Below, one piece after another: positions 1 through 7,491 of a stretch of 64,000 nt of DNA (the stretch's first letter is position 1; every line of letters begins with the position of its first letter). Under the pieces are notes generated by a model. The model was given only the letters and a program-made list of their open reading frames with translations, was not told the origin of the DNA and searched no databases. The stretch lies in assembly GCA_003225055.1 (NCBI GenBank), contig QIAU01000144.1:156445-220444 (forward strand), in the 5' to 3' direction. This DNA comes from Acidobacteriota bacterium. Its GTDB lineage: Bacteria > Acidobacteriota > Terriglobia > Terriglobales > Acidobacteriaceae. Both the position numbers and the translations under genes were made by a program.

Positions 1-18
1 TCCTGACGGCGATGGTCA

Positions 19-336
19 CTATGAGTGCAGCGAGGAACCTGCTGTTTGCTTCTCAAGGGACCAGAGCGCTTTCGCCTGACGATAGTGCCGAACCTCCATA
101 ACCAAGGAGACCAGAAGCACAATGACTGCCACGACGACCGCACACGGCGCGGCGATATTGCGGTAGGCCAGGGTCAGATTCGGCCGGATCCGGTACACCC
201 GGGAGTAGATCAGGACCCCGACAATTCCCAGCAGCAGACTAACTGCGAAAGAAAGCAAAGTGATGAGGAACGTCACCAAGAGTGCCCGACTGGGCACCAG
301 GATTAGCCGCGGCTTGCGCCCCTGAGTTGCTGGCAT
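19..336 (-). CDS. Small membrane protein of unknown function
   Basis: Encodes 105 residues. A basic N-terminus is followed by a long hydrophobic stretch (about residues 20-46) and a second one (about 62-82), with a charged C-terminal tail, so it is probably a two-pass inner-membrane protein. I recognise no family. It is transcribed away from the neighbouring gene that starts at 405, and the two share a short divergent promoter region. The opposite strand here also has an open frame, but that product is highly charged and not protein-like, which favours the minus strand. Its own 3' flank lies outside the window, so operon context is unknown. Confidence 0.55.
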   Translation of the reverse strand: MPATQGRKPRLILVPSRALLVTFLITLLSFAVSLLLGIVGVLIYSRVYRIRPNLTLAYRNIAAPCAVVVAVIVLLVSLVMEVRHYRQAKALWSLEKQTAGSSLHS

Positions 337-392
337 GGTTCTACCCTACAACATGCGCCGCTTCTGCGCCCAGCCTTGCCGCGCGGGTGCGC

Positions 393-398
393 TACAAT
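393..398 (+). promoter_or_regulatory. -10 box (TACAAT) for the gene at 405
   Basis: TACAAT lies 6 nt before the ATG at 405. With usual -10 to start-site spacing, transcription would begin at or next to the start codon, giving a leaderless mRNA. No clear -35 is seen. Confidence 0.5.
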
Positions 399-404
399 AA
401 CCCA

Positions 405-1142
405 ATGTCTCACGCGGCTCCCGCGATTACGCGCTCTCCCGCAGACGTAGTGCGCCAGACGCCGGTTTCGCAGGCTTCCAACGGGGTTTGCTACGCCGTC
501 GCCGGCCAGATCACGCTACCCGAGGCGGATTTGGAGCGGATGATTGCCGCCGTTCCGCGTTCCGCGGCGGCAGCTCTGGAGCGCAAGGCCTACTATTTTG
601 TTCCGCTTACAGTGAGCCAAGGCGACGATACTGTAATTGCCGATCGGTACGACATCGCACTCAGCGACAACGCCGTTTGTCACCGCAACCTGAACCTGGG
701 CGACTCGCAGTGCGTGTTCATCTCCACGCGGTTGATGGATGACAAGTTCTCGGTCGCTTTCGAGTTCTACATCAATGTGGGCCATGCCATTGTGGAGCGC
801 GCCGGGGTGTCGCAGGCGTTTGCGGATTTGGCCTGGAGGCAGGTGGAGTCCGGGGTGCGAGGCGAAACTTCCCTGGATGCCTGGGAAGCGCGCAAACTGG
901 CCACCGGACATGGCCCGGACGCCGAAAAGTACAAGAACGAATTCCTCGCTGCAGCGTTTGCCGACGCAATCTCCATTTACCTGCTATCGCTTTTTCTGGA
1001 TGTTGATTATTACGACCTGCGCGAACGCGACTACCCGCTGCTGGCACCCACTCCGCTAAGCGAGCGTCTTCGCAAGGTGGCTGAGCTATTCCCGCCCAAT
1101 TCGGGATTCGACTTCGCGATTTACTACAAGCGGCGGACCTGA
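405..1142 (+). CDS. Conserved hypothetical protein, 245 aa
   Basis: No domain is recognised. The product is soluble-looking, with mixed charge, no signal peptide and no membrane segment. It contains a repeated aromatic/acidic segment near the C-terminus (DVDYYDLRERDYPLL, about residues 195-210). The frame is open further upstream to 282, but I chose the ATG at 405 because a TACAAT -10 box ends 6 nt before it and the upstream extension looks like non-coding composition. It sits just before ispE with only 44 nt between, but ispE has its own TACAAT box, so the two need not be cotranscribed. Confidence 0.6.
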   Translation: MSHAAPAITRSPADVVRQTPVSQASNGVCYAVAGQITLPEADLERMIAAVPRSAAAALERKAYYFVPLTVSQGDDTVIADRYDIALSDNAVCHRNLNLGDSQCVFISTRLMDDKFSVAFEFYINVGHAIVERAGVSQAFADLAWRQVESGVRGETSLDAWEARKLATGHGPDAEKYKNEFLAAAFADAISIYLLSLFLDVDYYDLRERDYPLLAPTPLSERLRKVAELFPPNSGFDFAIYYKRRT

Positions 1143-1171
1143 AATGAGCCACGGATTTACACGGATCTAAG

Positions 1172-1177
1172 TACAAT
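1172..1177 (+). promoter_or_regulatory. -10 box (TACAAT) for ispE
   Basis: TACAAT lies 9 nt before the ATG at 1187. The predicted leader is 0-3 nt, and no Shine-Dalgarno sequence can fit. Confidence 0.5.
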
Positions 1178-1186
1178 CGTTCCTCC

Positions 1187-2206
1187 ATGATGGTCACGGT
1201 TCGGTCCTTCGCCAAGATTAATCTCGGCCTGTCGATCGGTGCGCTTCGTGCTGATGGCTTCCACGAACTGGGCACGGTGTATCAGACCATCGCCCCCCAT
1301 GACGTGCTGCGCGTGGGCATCGCGAAGGGCTCGGGGATTGAGATCCGCTGCCCGGACCCGCGGGTACCGACTGACGAGACGAACACTTGTTATCGGACCA
1401 TCGAACTCGCTATGGCCGCGCTCCGGGGTAAGGGACGGGTGTTGCTTGAAATCGAAAAGCGCCTGCCGGTGCAAGGCGGCTTGGGCGGAGCATCTTCCAA
1501 TGCAGTAGCAGCGCTGTTAGCTCTCGAACGGGCACTGAAGAAACCACTCTCGGCTGTCAAGAAGCTGCGTATTGCGGCGGAAGTTGGCTCGGATCTGCCC
1601 CTGTTTCTGGTGGGCGGGACGGTGCTCGGCGTCGGGCGCGGCGAACAAGTCTATCCGCTGCCGGACTTACCTTCAACCTATTGCGTGCTGGCTGCCCCGG
1701 AGATTGGTATATCCACACCCAAGGCGTTTGCTGATTGGGATGCGATCATGGCAGGCCCAGCCGAGCGGCGCTCGACCGGACAGCCGGGGGCGGCTGTCCC
1801 GATGCGTAATCCAGGCAAATTGACGGTATCTACTCAGTCCGATAATATAGTTCAGTTCGGCCGCACCGTTTCTTCGTGGCTGAGTGGTTCATCCGGTGTC
1901 CCTGCCCGCGGCAGGGGCCGGGCCGAGACTCCGCTTCTCGACCTCGTCCGTACCGGGATCGAAAACGACTTCGAAAAGGTCGTCTTTCCCAAGTATCCCG
2001 AATTGCGCGAGGTGAAGCGTGTGCTTGAACGAGAAGGCGCACTATATGCGTCTCTGTCTGGCTCTGGTTCCGCTGTTTATGGCCTGTTTGGTGCGCGGGT
2101 GGAAGCCGATCAAGCCGCGGCTCGATTGCGAAAACAGGGCATCCCGGCACAGACGACCGCCACTCTGACCCGAGAACAGTATTGGAAGAAAATTTTTTAT
2201 TGTTGA
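1187..2206 (+). CDS. ispE: 4-diphosphocytidyl-2-C-methyl-D-erythritol kinase
   Basis: GHMP-family kinase of the non-mevalonate isoprenoid pathway. It phosphorylates the 2-hydroxyl of CDP-methylerythritol using ATP. The N-terminus has the IspE signature FAKINLGLSIGALRADGFHEL. The GHMP ATP-binding loop is PVQGGLGGASSNAVAALLAL at about residues 94-113, and the C-terminal motif ASLSGSGSAVYGLF is present. At 339 aa it is some 40-50 residues longer than usual, because of an insertion around residues 190-250 rich in Gly, Pro and Arg. The DNA of the insertion contains two short palindromes (1762-1774 and 1778-1799), suggesting a repeat element absorbed into the reading frame. Two adjacent ATGs (1187, 1190) are possible starts. 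Confidence 0.93.
   Translation: MMVTVRSFAKINLGLSIGALRADGFHELGTVYQTIAPHDVLRVGIAKGSGIEIRCPDPRVPTDETNTCYRTIELAMAALRGKGRVLLEIEKRLPVQGGLGGASSNAVAALLALERALKKPLSAVKKLRIAAEVGSDLPLFLVGGTVLGVGRGEQVYPLPDLPSTYCVLAAPEIGISTPKAFADWDAIMAGPAERRSTGQPGAAVPMRNPGKLTVSTQSDNIVQFGRTVSSWLSGSSGVPARGRGRAETPLLDLVRTGIENDFEKVVFPKYPELREVKRVLEREGALYASLSGSGSAVYGLFGARVEADQAAARLRKQGIPAQTTATLTREQYWKKIFYC
1778..1799. repeat. Short palindrome inside ispE
   Basis: Arms GGACAGCC and GGCTGTCC separated by a G-rich 6-nt loop, next to a second small palindrome (CGAGCG/CGCTCG, 1762-1774). It falls in the non-conserved insertion of IspE, so it looks like an in-frame repeat insertion rather than part of the ancestral gene. Confidence 0.5.
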
Positions 2207-2279
2207 TTTTTGATGGTTGATTGAAAATTAAGATGCCGACCGGTTGCCAAGCAACCATCAGGGGATCAAAAATCAACAA
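2200..2279. repeat. Inverted repeat between ispE and tRNA-Gln
   Basis: A perfect 15-bp inverted repeat (TTGTTGATTTTTGAT at 2200-2214, complement at 2265-2279) is extended inward by GATGGTTG / CAACCATC (2212-2219, 2252-2259). It begins inside the last codons of ispE. It could act as a transcription end or mRNA stabiliser, but the loop is long and there is no terminal T-tract. Confidence 0.6.
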
Positions 2280-2287
2280 TGATCGAC

Positions 2288-2361
2288 TGGGCCGTCGACT
2301 AATGGTAGGTCAAGTGCCTTTGGAGCACTTTGTCTAGGTTCGAATCCTAGCGGCCCAGCCA
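2288..2361 (+). tRNA. tRNA-Gln (anticodon UUG)
   Basis: The cloverleaf folds fully: acceptor TGGGCCG/CGGCCCA, D-arm GAC/GTC, anticodon arm AGTGC-CTTTGGA-GCACT with anticodon TTG, and T-arm CTAGG-TTCGAAT-CCTAG. The discriminator base is G, and the CCA end is encoded at 2359-2361. It reads CAA (and CAG by wobble). It lies between ispE and prs in the same orientation. Confidence 0.95.
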
Positions 2362-2374
2362 GAAAAACCAGCTT

Positions 2375-2439
2375 TTAGCTCTTGCTTTTTCGCGTGGAGT
2401 TCAGGGGTTCAAGCATTAAGAGCTAAAGGCAAGAGCTAA
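2375..2439. repeat. Inverted repeat of the AAGAGCTAA family
   Basis: TTAGCTCTTGC (2375-2385) pairs with GCAAGAGCTAA (2429-2439), and a further TAAGAGCTAA lies inside at 2417-2426. The same word recurs just before pth (4322-4331) and, in shortened form, just before the DUF488 gene at 21084. It occupies the whole spacer between the tRNA and prs. Confidence 0.6.
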
Positions 2440-2442
2440 TCC

Positions 2443-3468
2443 ATGGCCACTCTCGCGACAACCGCAGATAAGAAGGCGCCGGTAAGCCCGGAGGAGAAGC
2501 CCGAGCGCAAGCCTCAGCGCTCCCGTGTGGATGACAAGTTCAAGATCTTCTGCGGCACGGCGAACGAGTCGCTGTGCGATGAGGTCTGCGCGTTTCTCGG
2601 CATGACTCGCGGCCAGGCAAAGGTGACGCGGTTCTCCGATGGTGAGGCTTATATCCAGATCCAGGAGAACGTGCGCGGCGCTGACGTATTCCTCATGCAG
2701 CCCACCTGTCGTCCGGTAGACATGCACCTGATGGAACTGCTTTTGATGATTGACGCCTTAAAACGAGCTTCGGCCCGCCGCATCACGGCGGTGATCCCCT
2801 ATTTTGGCTATGCGCGCCAGGATCGCAAGGACAAGCCGCGTGTACCGATTTCCTCCAAGCTGGTGGCTGATTTGCTGACCACGGCCGGCGCGGATCGCGC
2901 GCTGGTCGTCGATTTGCATGCTCCGCAGTTGCAGGGCTTCTTCAATATTCCGGTGGATCACCTGTTTGCTTCGCCTGTGCTCGTGGACTATTACAAGAAG
3001 CTCATTTTACCGCATCTCACCGTCGTTTCTCCTGACGCGGGGGGCGTGGAGCGCGCCCGATTTTTTGCCAAGAAGATGGATTCCGCCTTGGCTATCGTTG
3101 ATAAGCGCCGGGTGGATGTGAACGTCGCGGAAGTCATGCACGTCATCGGCGATGTCAAAGGCCGCACGTGCCTGGTCATTGACGACCTGATTGATACTGC
3201 CGGCACCCTGGTCAAGACTGCGCACGCCCTGCTCGACGATGGCGCCACCGGCGTTTATGCCTGCGCCTCGCACCCGGTACTTTCCGGGCCAGCGGTGGAA
3301 AATATTTCCAAGTCACCAATCACCGAGGTGGTGGTCACCAACACTATTCCGCTCTCCGAAGCCGCCCGCAAAGAGCCCAAAATCAGAGTGCTCACAATTG
3401 CAGGACTGATTGGCCGCGCCATTCAGTCGATTCATGAGGAAACTTCGGTCAGCAAATTATTCATGTAG
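2443..3468 (+). CDS. prs: Ribose-phosphate pyrophosphokinase (PRPP synthase)
   Basis: Makes phosphoribosyl pyrophosphate from ribose-5-phosphate and ATP, for nucleotide, histidine and tryptophan synthesis. At 341 aa it is class I with an extra N-terminal tail of about 30 charged residues before the conserved start (KFKIFCGTANESL). Other landmarks are FSDGEAYIQI, the catalytic flexible loop with YFGYARQDRKDKPR near residue 121, the DLHAPQLQGFF segment, and the PRPP-binding loop VIDDLIDTAGTL at about 245-256. It is followed by rplY after 16 nt. The prs-rplY-pth order is common in bacteria and fits one operon with the downstream ribosomal genes. Confidence 0.96.
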   Translation: MATLATTADKKAPVSPEEKPERKPQRSRVDDKFKIFCGTANESLCDEVCAFLGMTRGQAKVTRFSDGEAYIQIQENVRGADVFLMQPTCRPVDMHLMELLLMIDALKRASARRITAVIPYFGYARQDRKDKPRVPISSKLVADLLTTAGADRALVVDLHAPQLQGFFNIPVDHLFASPVLVDYYKKLILPHLTVVSPDAGGVERARFFAKKMDSALAIVDKRRVDVNVAEVMHVIGDVKGRTCLVIDDLIDTAGTLVKTAHALLDDGATGVYACASHPVLSGPAVENISKSPITEVVVTNTIPLSEAARKEPKIRVLTIAGLIGRAIQSIHEETSVSKLFM

Positions 3469-3484
3469 GCAGGAATCAGAAACT

Positions 3485-4234
3485 ATGGCTACAGCAACCG
3501 AGACGAAACCTGAAACCAATTTTCTGGAAGCGGAGCCGCGCCAGCCCGGCAACAAGAACGATGCCCGCCGGGTGCGCCGCAGCGGGAAGATTCCCGCGGT
3601 GGTCTACGGGGCCGGCAAAAATGCGGTGCCAGTCAGCGTGGACCCGCGGCAGGTCTCTCGGATTCTGCACTCCGAGAGCGGTCACAACACGATTTTCGAC
3701 CTCGCCCTGGACGGCCAGCGCAGCAAGGCCATGATCGTCGATTGGCAGTACGAACCCATCAAGGGCGCGCTGCTGCACATCGACCTCAAGCGCATTGCCA
3801 TGGACCAGAAGCTCAAGGTCCTGGTGCCGATCGTCCTCAAGGGCGAAGCGGCGGGCGTGAAACAGCAAGGCGGCATTCTGGAGCAAGTGCTGCGCGAGGT
3901 GGAAGTGGAGTGTTTGCCCGGCGACATCCCCAGCCACATCGATGCCGATGTGACCGAGCTGGTCTTCGGCAAGGTTTTGCGCGTGGCGGACCTGCCGCAT
4001 GGCGAAAAGCTGAAGTTCCTTACCGACCCGAATCAGACCGTGGCTCACGTCACGGCGGTTAAGGAAGAAGTGGCGCCGACGCCGGAAGCCGCTGCCGCCG
4101 AAGCCGCGGCCGTTCCCACCGAGCCGGAGGTCATCAAGAAGGGCAAGCAGGAAGTCGAAGGGGAAGGTGCCGAGGAAGCTGCTCCCGAGAAAGCCGAGAA
4201 AGCAGAGAAACAGGAGAAGAAGGAAAAGAAATAA
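3485..4234 (+). CDS. rplY: 50S ribosomal protein L25 (Ctc/TL5 type)
   Basis: 5S rRNA-binding ribosomal protein. The 249-residue product has the N-terminal L25 domain (NDARRVRRSGKIPAVVYGAG, then VDWQYEPIKGALLHIDLKRI) and the C-terminal TL5/Ctc beta domain (VPIVLKGEAAGVKQQGG ... VECLPGDIPSHIDADV). It ends in an Ala/Glu/Lys-rich tail of roughly 60 residues that is probably disordered. I chose the ATG at 3485, with an AGGA Shine-Dalgarno upstream. The frame is open further upstream but overlaps prs. It lies between prs and pth, as in many bacteria. Confidence 0.95.
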   Translation: MATATETKPETNFLEAEPRQPGNKNDARRVRRSGKIPAVVYGAGKNAVPVSVDPRQVSRILHSESGHNTIFDLALDGQRSKAMIVDWQYEPIKGALLHIDLKRIAMDQKLKVLVPIVLKGEAAGVKQQGGILEQVLREVEVECLPGDIPSHIDADVTELVFGKVLRVADLPHGEKLKFLTDPNQTVAHVTAVKEEVAPTPEAAAAEAAAVPTEPEVIKKGKQEVEGEGAEEAAPEKAEKAEKQEKKEKK

Positions 4235-4236
4235 CC

Positions 4237-4273
4237 GTCGTCGGTCTTTGGTCTCTGGTCATTGGTCATTGTT
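4237..4273. repeat. TTGGTC-type degenerate repeat between rplY and pth
   Basis: A run of degenerate GGTCNTTGGTC words in direct orientation. It belongs to the same family as the stretches at 5345-5402 and 5808-5917. Confidence 0.55.
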
Positions 4274-4336
4274 CTCTCTGGCCAACGGCCGGGGACAAAG
4301 AGGTAACTAGGAGTTAGCAGCTAAGAGCTAAGCCGC

Positions 4337-4918
4337 GTGAAACTGATCGTTGGCCTGGGCAATCCGGGAATCGAATACCAGTTCACGCCGCACAACTTAG
4401 GATTTCTCGCCATCGATCGCCTCGCCGACGAATGGGGCGTGGACGTGAGAAACCGGAATTGCCGGGCACTGACTGCCCGGGCCGTTATCGGTGACCAGCA
4501 GGTTCTCTTGGCCAAGCCGGAGACCTACATGAACCTGAGCGGCCTGTCCCTGCGCGAGCTGCTGGCACAGCATGAGCTCAAGCCGGAGACGGATCTGATC
4601 GTCATTTATGACGAACTGGATCTGCCGCTGGGCACGATTCGCATTCGGCAACGGGGCAGTTCGGCTGGGCACAACGGGATGGAATCGGTGATCGGCGCGC
4701 TGGGTACGCAGCAGTTTTTGCGAATCCGTCTGGGAATCGCGCCGGAGAAGAAGGTCGCGGATGGCGTGAAATATGTGCTTACGCCCTTTCGCAAGAGACA
4801 ACTTAAGGTCGTGGACGAGGTCCTCGACAAGGCTGCTGAAGCTGTGAAGGTGATTTTGACCGAGGGGCCGGACGCGGCGATGAATCGCTTCAACCGCAAG
4901 CCCGATCCGGAAGATTAG
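4337..4918 (+). CDS. pth: Peptidyl-tRNA hydrolase
   Basis: Releases tRNA from peptidyl-tRNAs that drop off the ribosome. The 193-residue length is typical. The N-terminus KLIVGLGNPGIEY is followed by the catalytic His19 in TPHNLGF. Further motifs are KPETYMNLSG, IYDELDLPLGTIRIRQRGS and AGHNGMESVIGALGTQ. It starts at a GTG (4337), because the protein signature begins directly there and no upstream ATG fits. The TAAGAGCTAA repeat word immediately precedes the start and no good Shine-Dalgarno is seen. It sits between rplY and rpsF on the same strand. Confidence 0.96.
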   Translation: MKLIVGLGNPGIEYQFTPHNLGFLAIDRLADEWGVDVRNRNCRALTARAVIGDQQVLLAKPETYMNLSGLSLRELLAQHELKPETDLIVIYDELDLPLGTIRIRQRGSSAGHNGMESVIGALGTQQFLRIRLGIAPEKKVADGVKYVLTPFRKRQLKVVDEVLDKAAEAVKVILTEGPDAAMNRFNRKPDPED

Positions 4919-4943
4919 AAGATTAGTGGTTGGGAGAAACGGA

Positions 4944-5342
4944 ATGAATCGCACTTATGAATTGATGTTCATCGTCCGCCCGGACATGGCGGATGAAGAT
5001 CTCGACAAACTGATTTCCACGCTGGAATCGCAGGTGACCACCTCGGGTGGAACCGTGAACGGCGTGGAGCGCATGGGCAAGCGTCGCCTGGCCTATACCG
5101 TTCGTCGATTTCAAGACGGCATGTACGTTCTGCTGACGGTTGAGGGTGGCGGGGCGCTGATTCACGAACTGGAACGCCGTCTGCGCGTGACCGAGCCAGT
5201 GATCAAGTTCCTCACCGTCCGGATTGACGAAGAGCGGAAGCGCCTGGACAAGATCAAGCAGATTCGGGACGCGCGGCGCAAGGCGGCACCCGCACCTGCT
5301 ACACCCGAAGCTGGCGGCGAAACTACCCCGGCAACGCCCTAA
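4944..5342 (+). CDS. rpsF: 30S ribosomal protein S6
   Basis: Binds S18 and the central domain of 16S rRNA. The 132-residue product starts NRTYELMFIVRPD and contains MGKRRLAYTVRRFQDGMYVLL and RVTEPVIKFLTVRID, all diagnostic of S6. The Ala/Pro-rich C-terminal tail (about residues 112-132) is an extension. I chose the ATG at 4944, preceded by GGGAGA at a suitable distance, over an in-frame codon 18 nt upstream. The order rpsF-rpsR-rplI matches the standard cluster, but no ssb gene lies between rpsF and rpsR. Confidence 0.95.
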   Translation: MNRTYELMFIVRPDMADEDLDKLISTLESQVTTSGGTVNGVERMGKRRLAYTVRRFQDGMYVLLTVEGGGALIHELERRLRVTEPVIKFLTVRIDEERKRLDKIKQIRDARRKAAPAPATPEAGGETTPATP

Positions 5343-5344
5343 GA

Positions 5345-5402
5345 GGGTCGTTGGTCCTTGGTCGTTTACGGAAAAAGCCAATGACCAACGACTGACGACC
5401 AA
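5345..5402. repeat. Hairpin-forming GGTCGTTGGTC repeat between rpsF and rpsR
   Basis: The 5' arm carries GGTCGTTGGTCCTTGGTCG and the 3' arm carries GACCAACGACTGACGACC. The arms are complementary, so the spacer can fold into one long imperfect hairpin. It begins 2 nt after the rpsF stop. Confidence 0.65.
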
Positions 5403-5426
5403 AGACAAGTTTTACTAAGGAGCAAC

Positions 5427-5801
5427 ATGGCTGAAGAAACCAAGACAGCAACCCCTGAACCACCAGCCGCTGAAGCACAGCGGCCTGAAGGATCGCGTCC
5501 GGAAGGACAGCGCGAGAGTCGATTTGGGCCCCGTGGACCGCGTCCTGCCGGAGGTCCCGGCGGCGCCCGCGAAGGCGGCCGCAAATATTTTCGCCGCAAG
5601 AAGGTTTGCAAGTTCTGCGTGGAGAAGATCGAGGCGATCAACTACAAGGATGTGCGCCTGCTCTCGCAGTTCGTCGCGGAGAGCGGCAAGATTGTTCCGC
5701 GGCGCCTCACCGGCGTCTGCACACCTCACCAGCGGCGTCTCTCGGTGGCGATCAAGCAGGCGCGCAACATCGCCCTGCTGCCCTTCGCCGGCCGCGCGTA
5801 A
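5427..5801 (+). CDS. rpsR: 30S ribosomal protein S18
   Basis: Partner of S6 in the small-subunit platform. The conserved core starts around residue 51: [23 protein letters not shown], then [20 protein letters not shown] and [20 protein letters not shown]. At 124 aa it is much longer than the usual 70-90 because of a Pro/Gly/Arg/Glu-rich N-terminal extension of about 50 residues, probably disordered. An AAGGAG Shine-Dalgarno precedes the ATG. Two cysteines (C-x2-C) in the core match zinc-binding versions of S18. Confidence 0.95.
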   Translation: MAEETKTATPEPPAAEAQRPEGSRPEGQRESRFGPRGPRPAGGPGGAREGGRKYFRRKKVCKFCVEKIEAINYKDVRLLSQFVAESGKIVPRRLTGVCTPHQRRLSVAIKQARNIALLPFAGRA

Positions 5802-5807
5802 AAACCT

Positions 5808-5917
5808 CGTCGGTCATTGGTCTTGGGTCATCGGCGGTCTTGGGTCATCGGCCATAGATAACCTGAGCCAGATGCCGCCTTGCCAACGACCAACGACCAA
5901 CGACCAACGACCAACGA
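5808..5917. repeat. Heptamer repeat region between rpsR and rplI, with five perfect CCAACGA units
   Basis: The left part (5808-5853) holds degenerate GGTCATTGGTC words. The right part (5883-5917) is a perfect 7-bp tandem repeat, CCAACGA x5, directly upstream of rplI. The two parts are roughly inverted copies (GTTGGTC against GACCAAC), so the transcript could form a hairpin just before the rplI start. Confidence 0.7.
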
Positions 5918-5937
5918 GTAAATTACGGGGTCATACG

Positions 5938-6390
5938 ATGGAAGTCATTCTGAAAGAAGATGTTCCCAGGCTCGGTTCCCGCGGCGATGTGGTCAAAGTC
6001 GCCGAGGGCTACGGACGCAATTTTCTCTTGCCCAAGAAGCTTGCTATCGAGGCCAGCCAGGGCAACAAGGCGGTGATCGAGCAGATGAAAGCCGCCGCGG
6101 TGCGCCGCTCCGCCCAGGAAAAGGCCGGCGCTGAAGAACTCGCTAAGCAATTCGACGGCGTGTCGGTGAGCTTCCAGCGGCGTTCGGGAGAGCACGACCA
6201 GTTATTCGGGTCGGTGACCTCGGGCAACATCGCCGAGGCTCTGGAGAAAAAGGGCTTCAACATAGACCGCCGCAAGGTCCAGCTCCATGAACCACTGAGA
6301 ACCTTGGGCGAATTCACCGTCCCGATAAAGCTGCATAAGGACGTTACCGCTCACCTGAAAGTCCTGATCGAGAAGGAAGCGGGCGAGTAG
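5938..6390 (+). CDS. rplI: 50S ribosomal protein L9
   Basis: Large-subunit protein bridging 23S rRNA domains. The 150-residue length is normal. The N-terminal RNA-binding domain starts EVILKEDVPRLGSRGDVVKVAEGYGRNFL in two conserved blocks. A long connecting helix follows (NKAVIEQMKAAAVRRSAQEK). The C-terminal domain has LFGSVTSGNIAEALEKKGF and VQLHEPLRTLGEF. I chose the ATG at 5938, since the open frame upstream is the repeat region and a shadow of rpsR. It is the last gene of the ribosomal cluster. Confidence 0.95.
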   Translation: MEVILKEDVPRLGSRGDVVKVAEGYGRNFLLPKKLAIEASQGNKAVIEQMKAAAVRRSAQEKAGAEELAKQFDGVSVSFQRRSGEHDQLFGSVTSGNIAEALEKKGFNIDRRKVQLHEPLRTLGEFTVPIKLHKDVTAHLKVLIEKEAGE

Positions 6391-6400
6391 ATTCGTATGG

Positions 6401-6419
6401 GGTGGGTCGGAGACCCGCC
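6401..6419. repeat. Palindromic repeat, copy 1 of GGYGGGTC-gga-GACCCGCC
   Basis: A 19-bp palindrome 10 nt after the rplI stop. A second copy in the opposite orientation lies at 35780-35798 (18 of 19 bases match), also just after a stop codon, and the similarity runs a few bases beyond the palindrome. Confidence 0.65.
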
Positions 6420-6644
6420 TCCCGAGTTAATTCCTCCAGCTCAAAATCTCAAATTGCACCTCGCCCGGTGCGAAGCTTCCCTCTCTCGGTCGTATTCCAG
6501 CTAACCCTCGCTTCGGCAATCAGTTACTGGCGCAAAATCAGCTACAAACCCCTATAATCTTGCTCACGGTTCTGGGTCTTCCACGTCCAAACCTATGCAA
6601 ACCAGAAAGAAAGGCTGGTACTCAGGTTTGCGAGGACAGAGACC

Positions 6645-7352
6645 ATGCCGGCCGACGCTTGGGCATTATCTATTGGCGGTTGTTCGACTCCGGGCGCAAG
6701 TAGCGATCGCGCGGTACGAGGCAGTGGCACCCAGAACCCCTTCGCGCGGGGCGACATGGCTGGGCACAACATAGCCCGCATTGACGATACGATGCTCGTC
6801 CGCGAGGCGCAGCGGGGCAACCGTGCCGCCTTCGAGGAGTTGGTGCGTCATTACGATCAGGCCGTTTTACGGCTGGCCCTGCACCTTACCGGCTCGGAAC
6901 ACGACGCCCAGGATGTCTATCAGGATGCGTTTCTGAAGGCCTACAAAAGCCTGGGTAATTTTCGTTTCGAGTGTTCCTTTTACACCTGGATCTACCGCAT
7001 CGTCACCAACCTGTGCCTGGATCAGCTCCGCAAGAAACAAGTGCGCAAAGAAGACGCGCCGGTAGCCACCGACGCCGGCGGCGAGCAGTTCGACGTGCTC
7101 GATCGCGTGCCCGACGGCCGGGCGGGTGCGAATCCGGAGCGCGACCTGATGCGCCGTGAACTGGGCAGCCGCATCAATAGTGCCCTCGAGCGTCTTACGC
7201 CTAGGGAGCGCATGGTCTTCGAGCTGAAGCATTACCACGGTCTGAAGTTGCGAACTGTCGGCGAGATTTTAAATACGACGGAAGAAACAGCAAAGAATAC
7301 GCTATTTCGGGCGACGCAGAAATTACGCGGCGCCCTGGCGGACATGCGATGA
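6645..7352 (+). CDS. ECF-family RNA polymerase sigma factor
   Basis: Sigma-70 family factor of the extracytoplasmic-function group. Region 2 runs from DDTMLVREAQRGNRAAFEEL through DAQDVYQDAFLKAYKSL and FRFECSFYTWIYRIVTNLCLD. Region 4 is LTPRERMVFELKHYHGLKLRTV with the HTH TTEETAKNTLFRATQKL. A GAGGA Shine-Dalgarno 8 nt before the ATG at 6645 supports that start, but an in-frame ATG at 6756 would also give a normal sigma factor beginning about 12 residues before region 2. It heads an apparent four-gene operon with an anti-sigma factor, a DUF4097 protein and a PDZ protein, a layout resembling the RpoE/SigW envelope-stress circuits. Confidence 0.9.
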   Translation: MPADAWALSIGGCSTPGASSDRAVRGSGTQNPFARGDMAGHNIARIDDTMLVREAQRGNRAAFEELVRHYDQAVLRLALHLTGSEHDAQDVYQDAFLKAYKSLGNFRFECSFYTWIYRIVTNLCLDQLRKKQVRKEDAPVATDAGGEQFDVLDRVPDGRAGANPERDLMRRELGSRINSALERLTPRERMVFELKHYHGLKLRTVGEILNTTEETAKNTLFRATQKLRGALADMR

Positions 7353-7491
7353 GGATACAGGTTCCGGAGCAACGAAATTCGTTAGCCCAGCCGTCAGCCG
7401 TGGGTAGTCTGGGAAAACGGGGGCCGAGTCCTGTAGGGACGACAGCAGAGCTTCTGTTAAGAAAGGTCAACCCCGATAGGGGAGTGCAACT

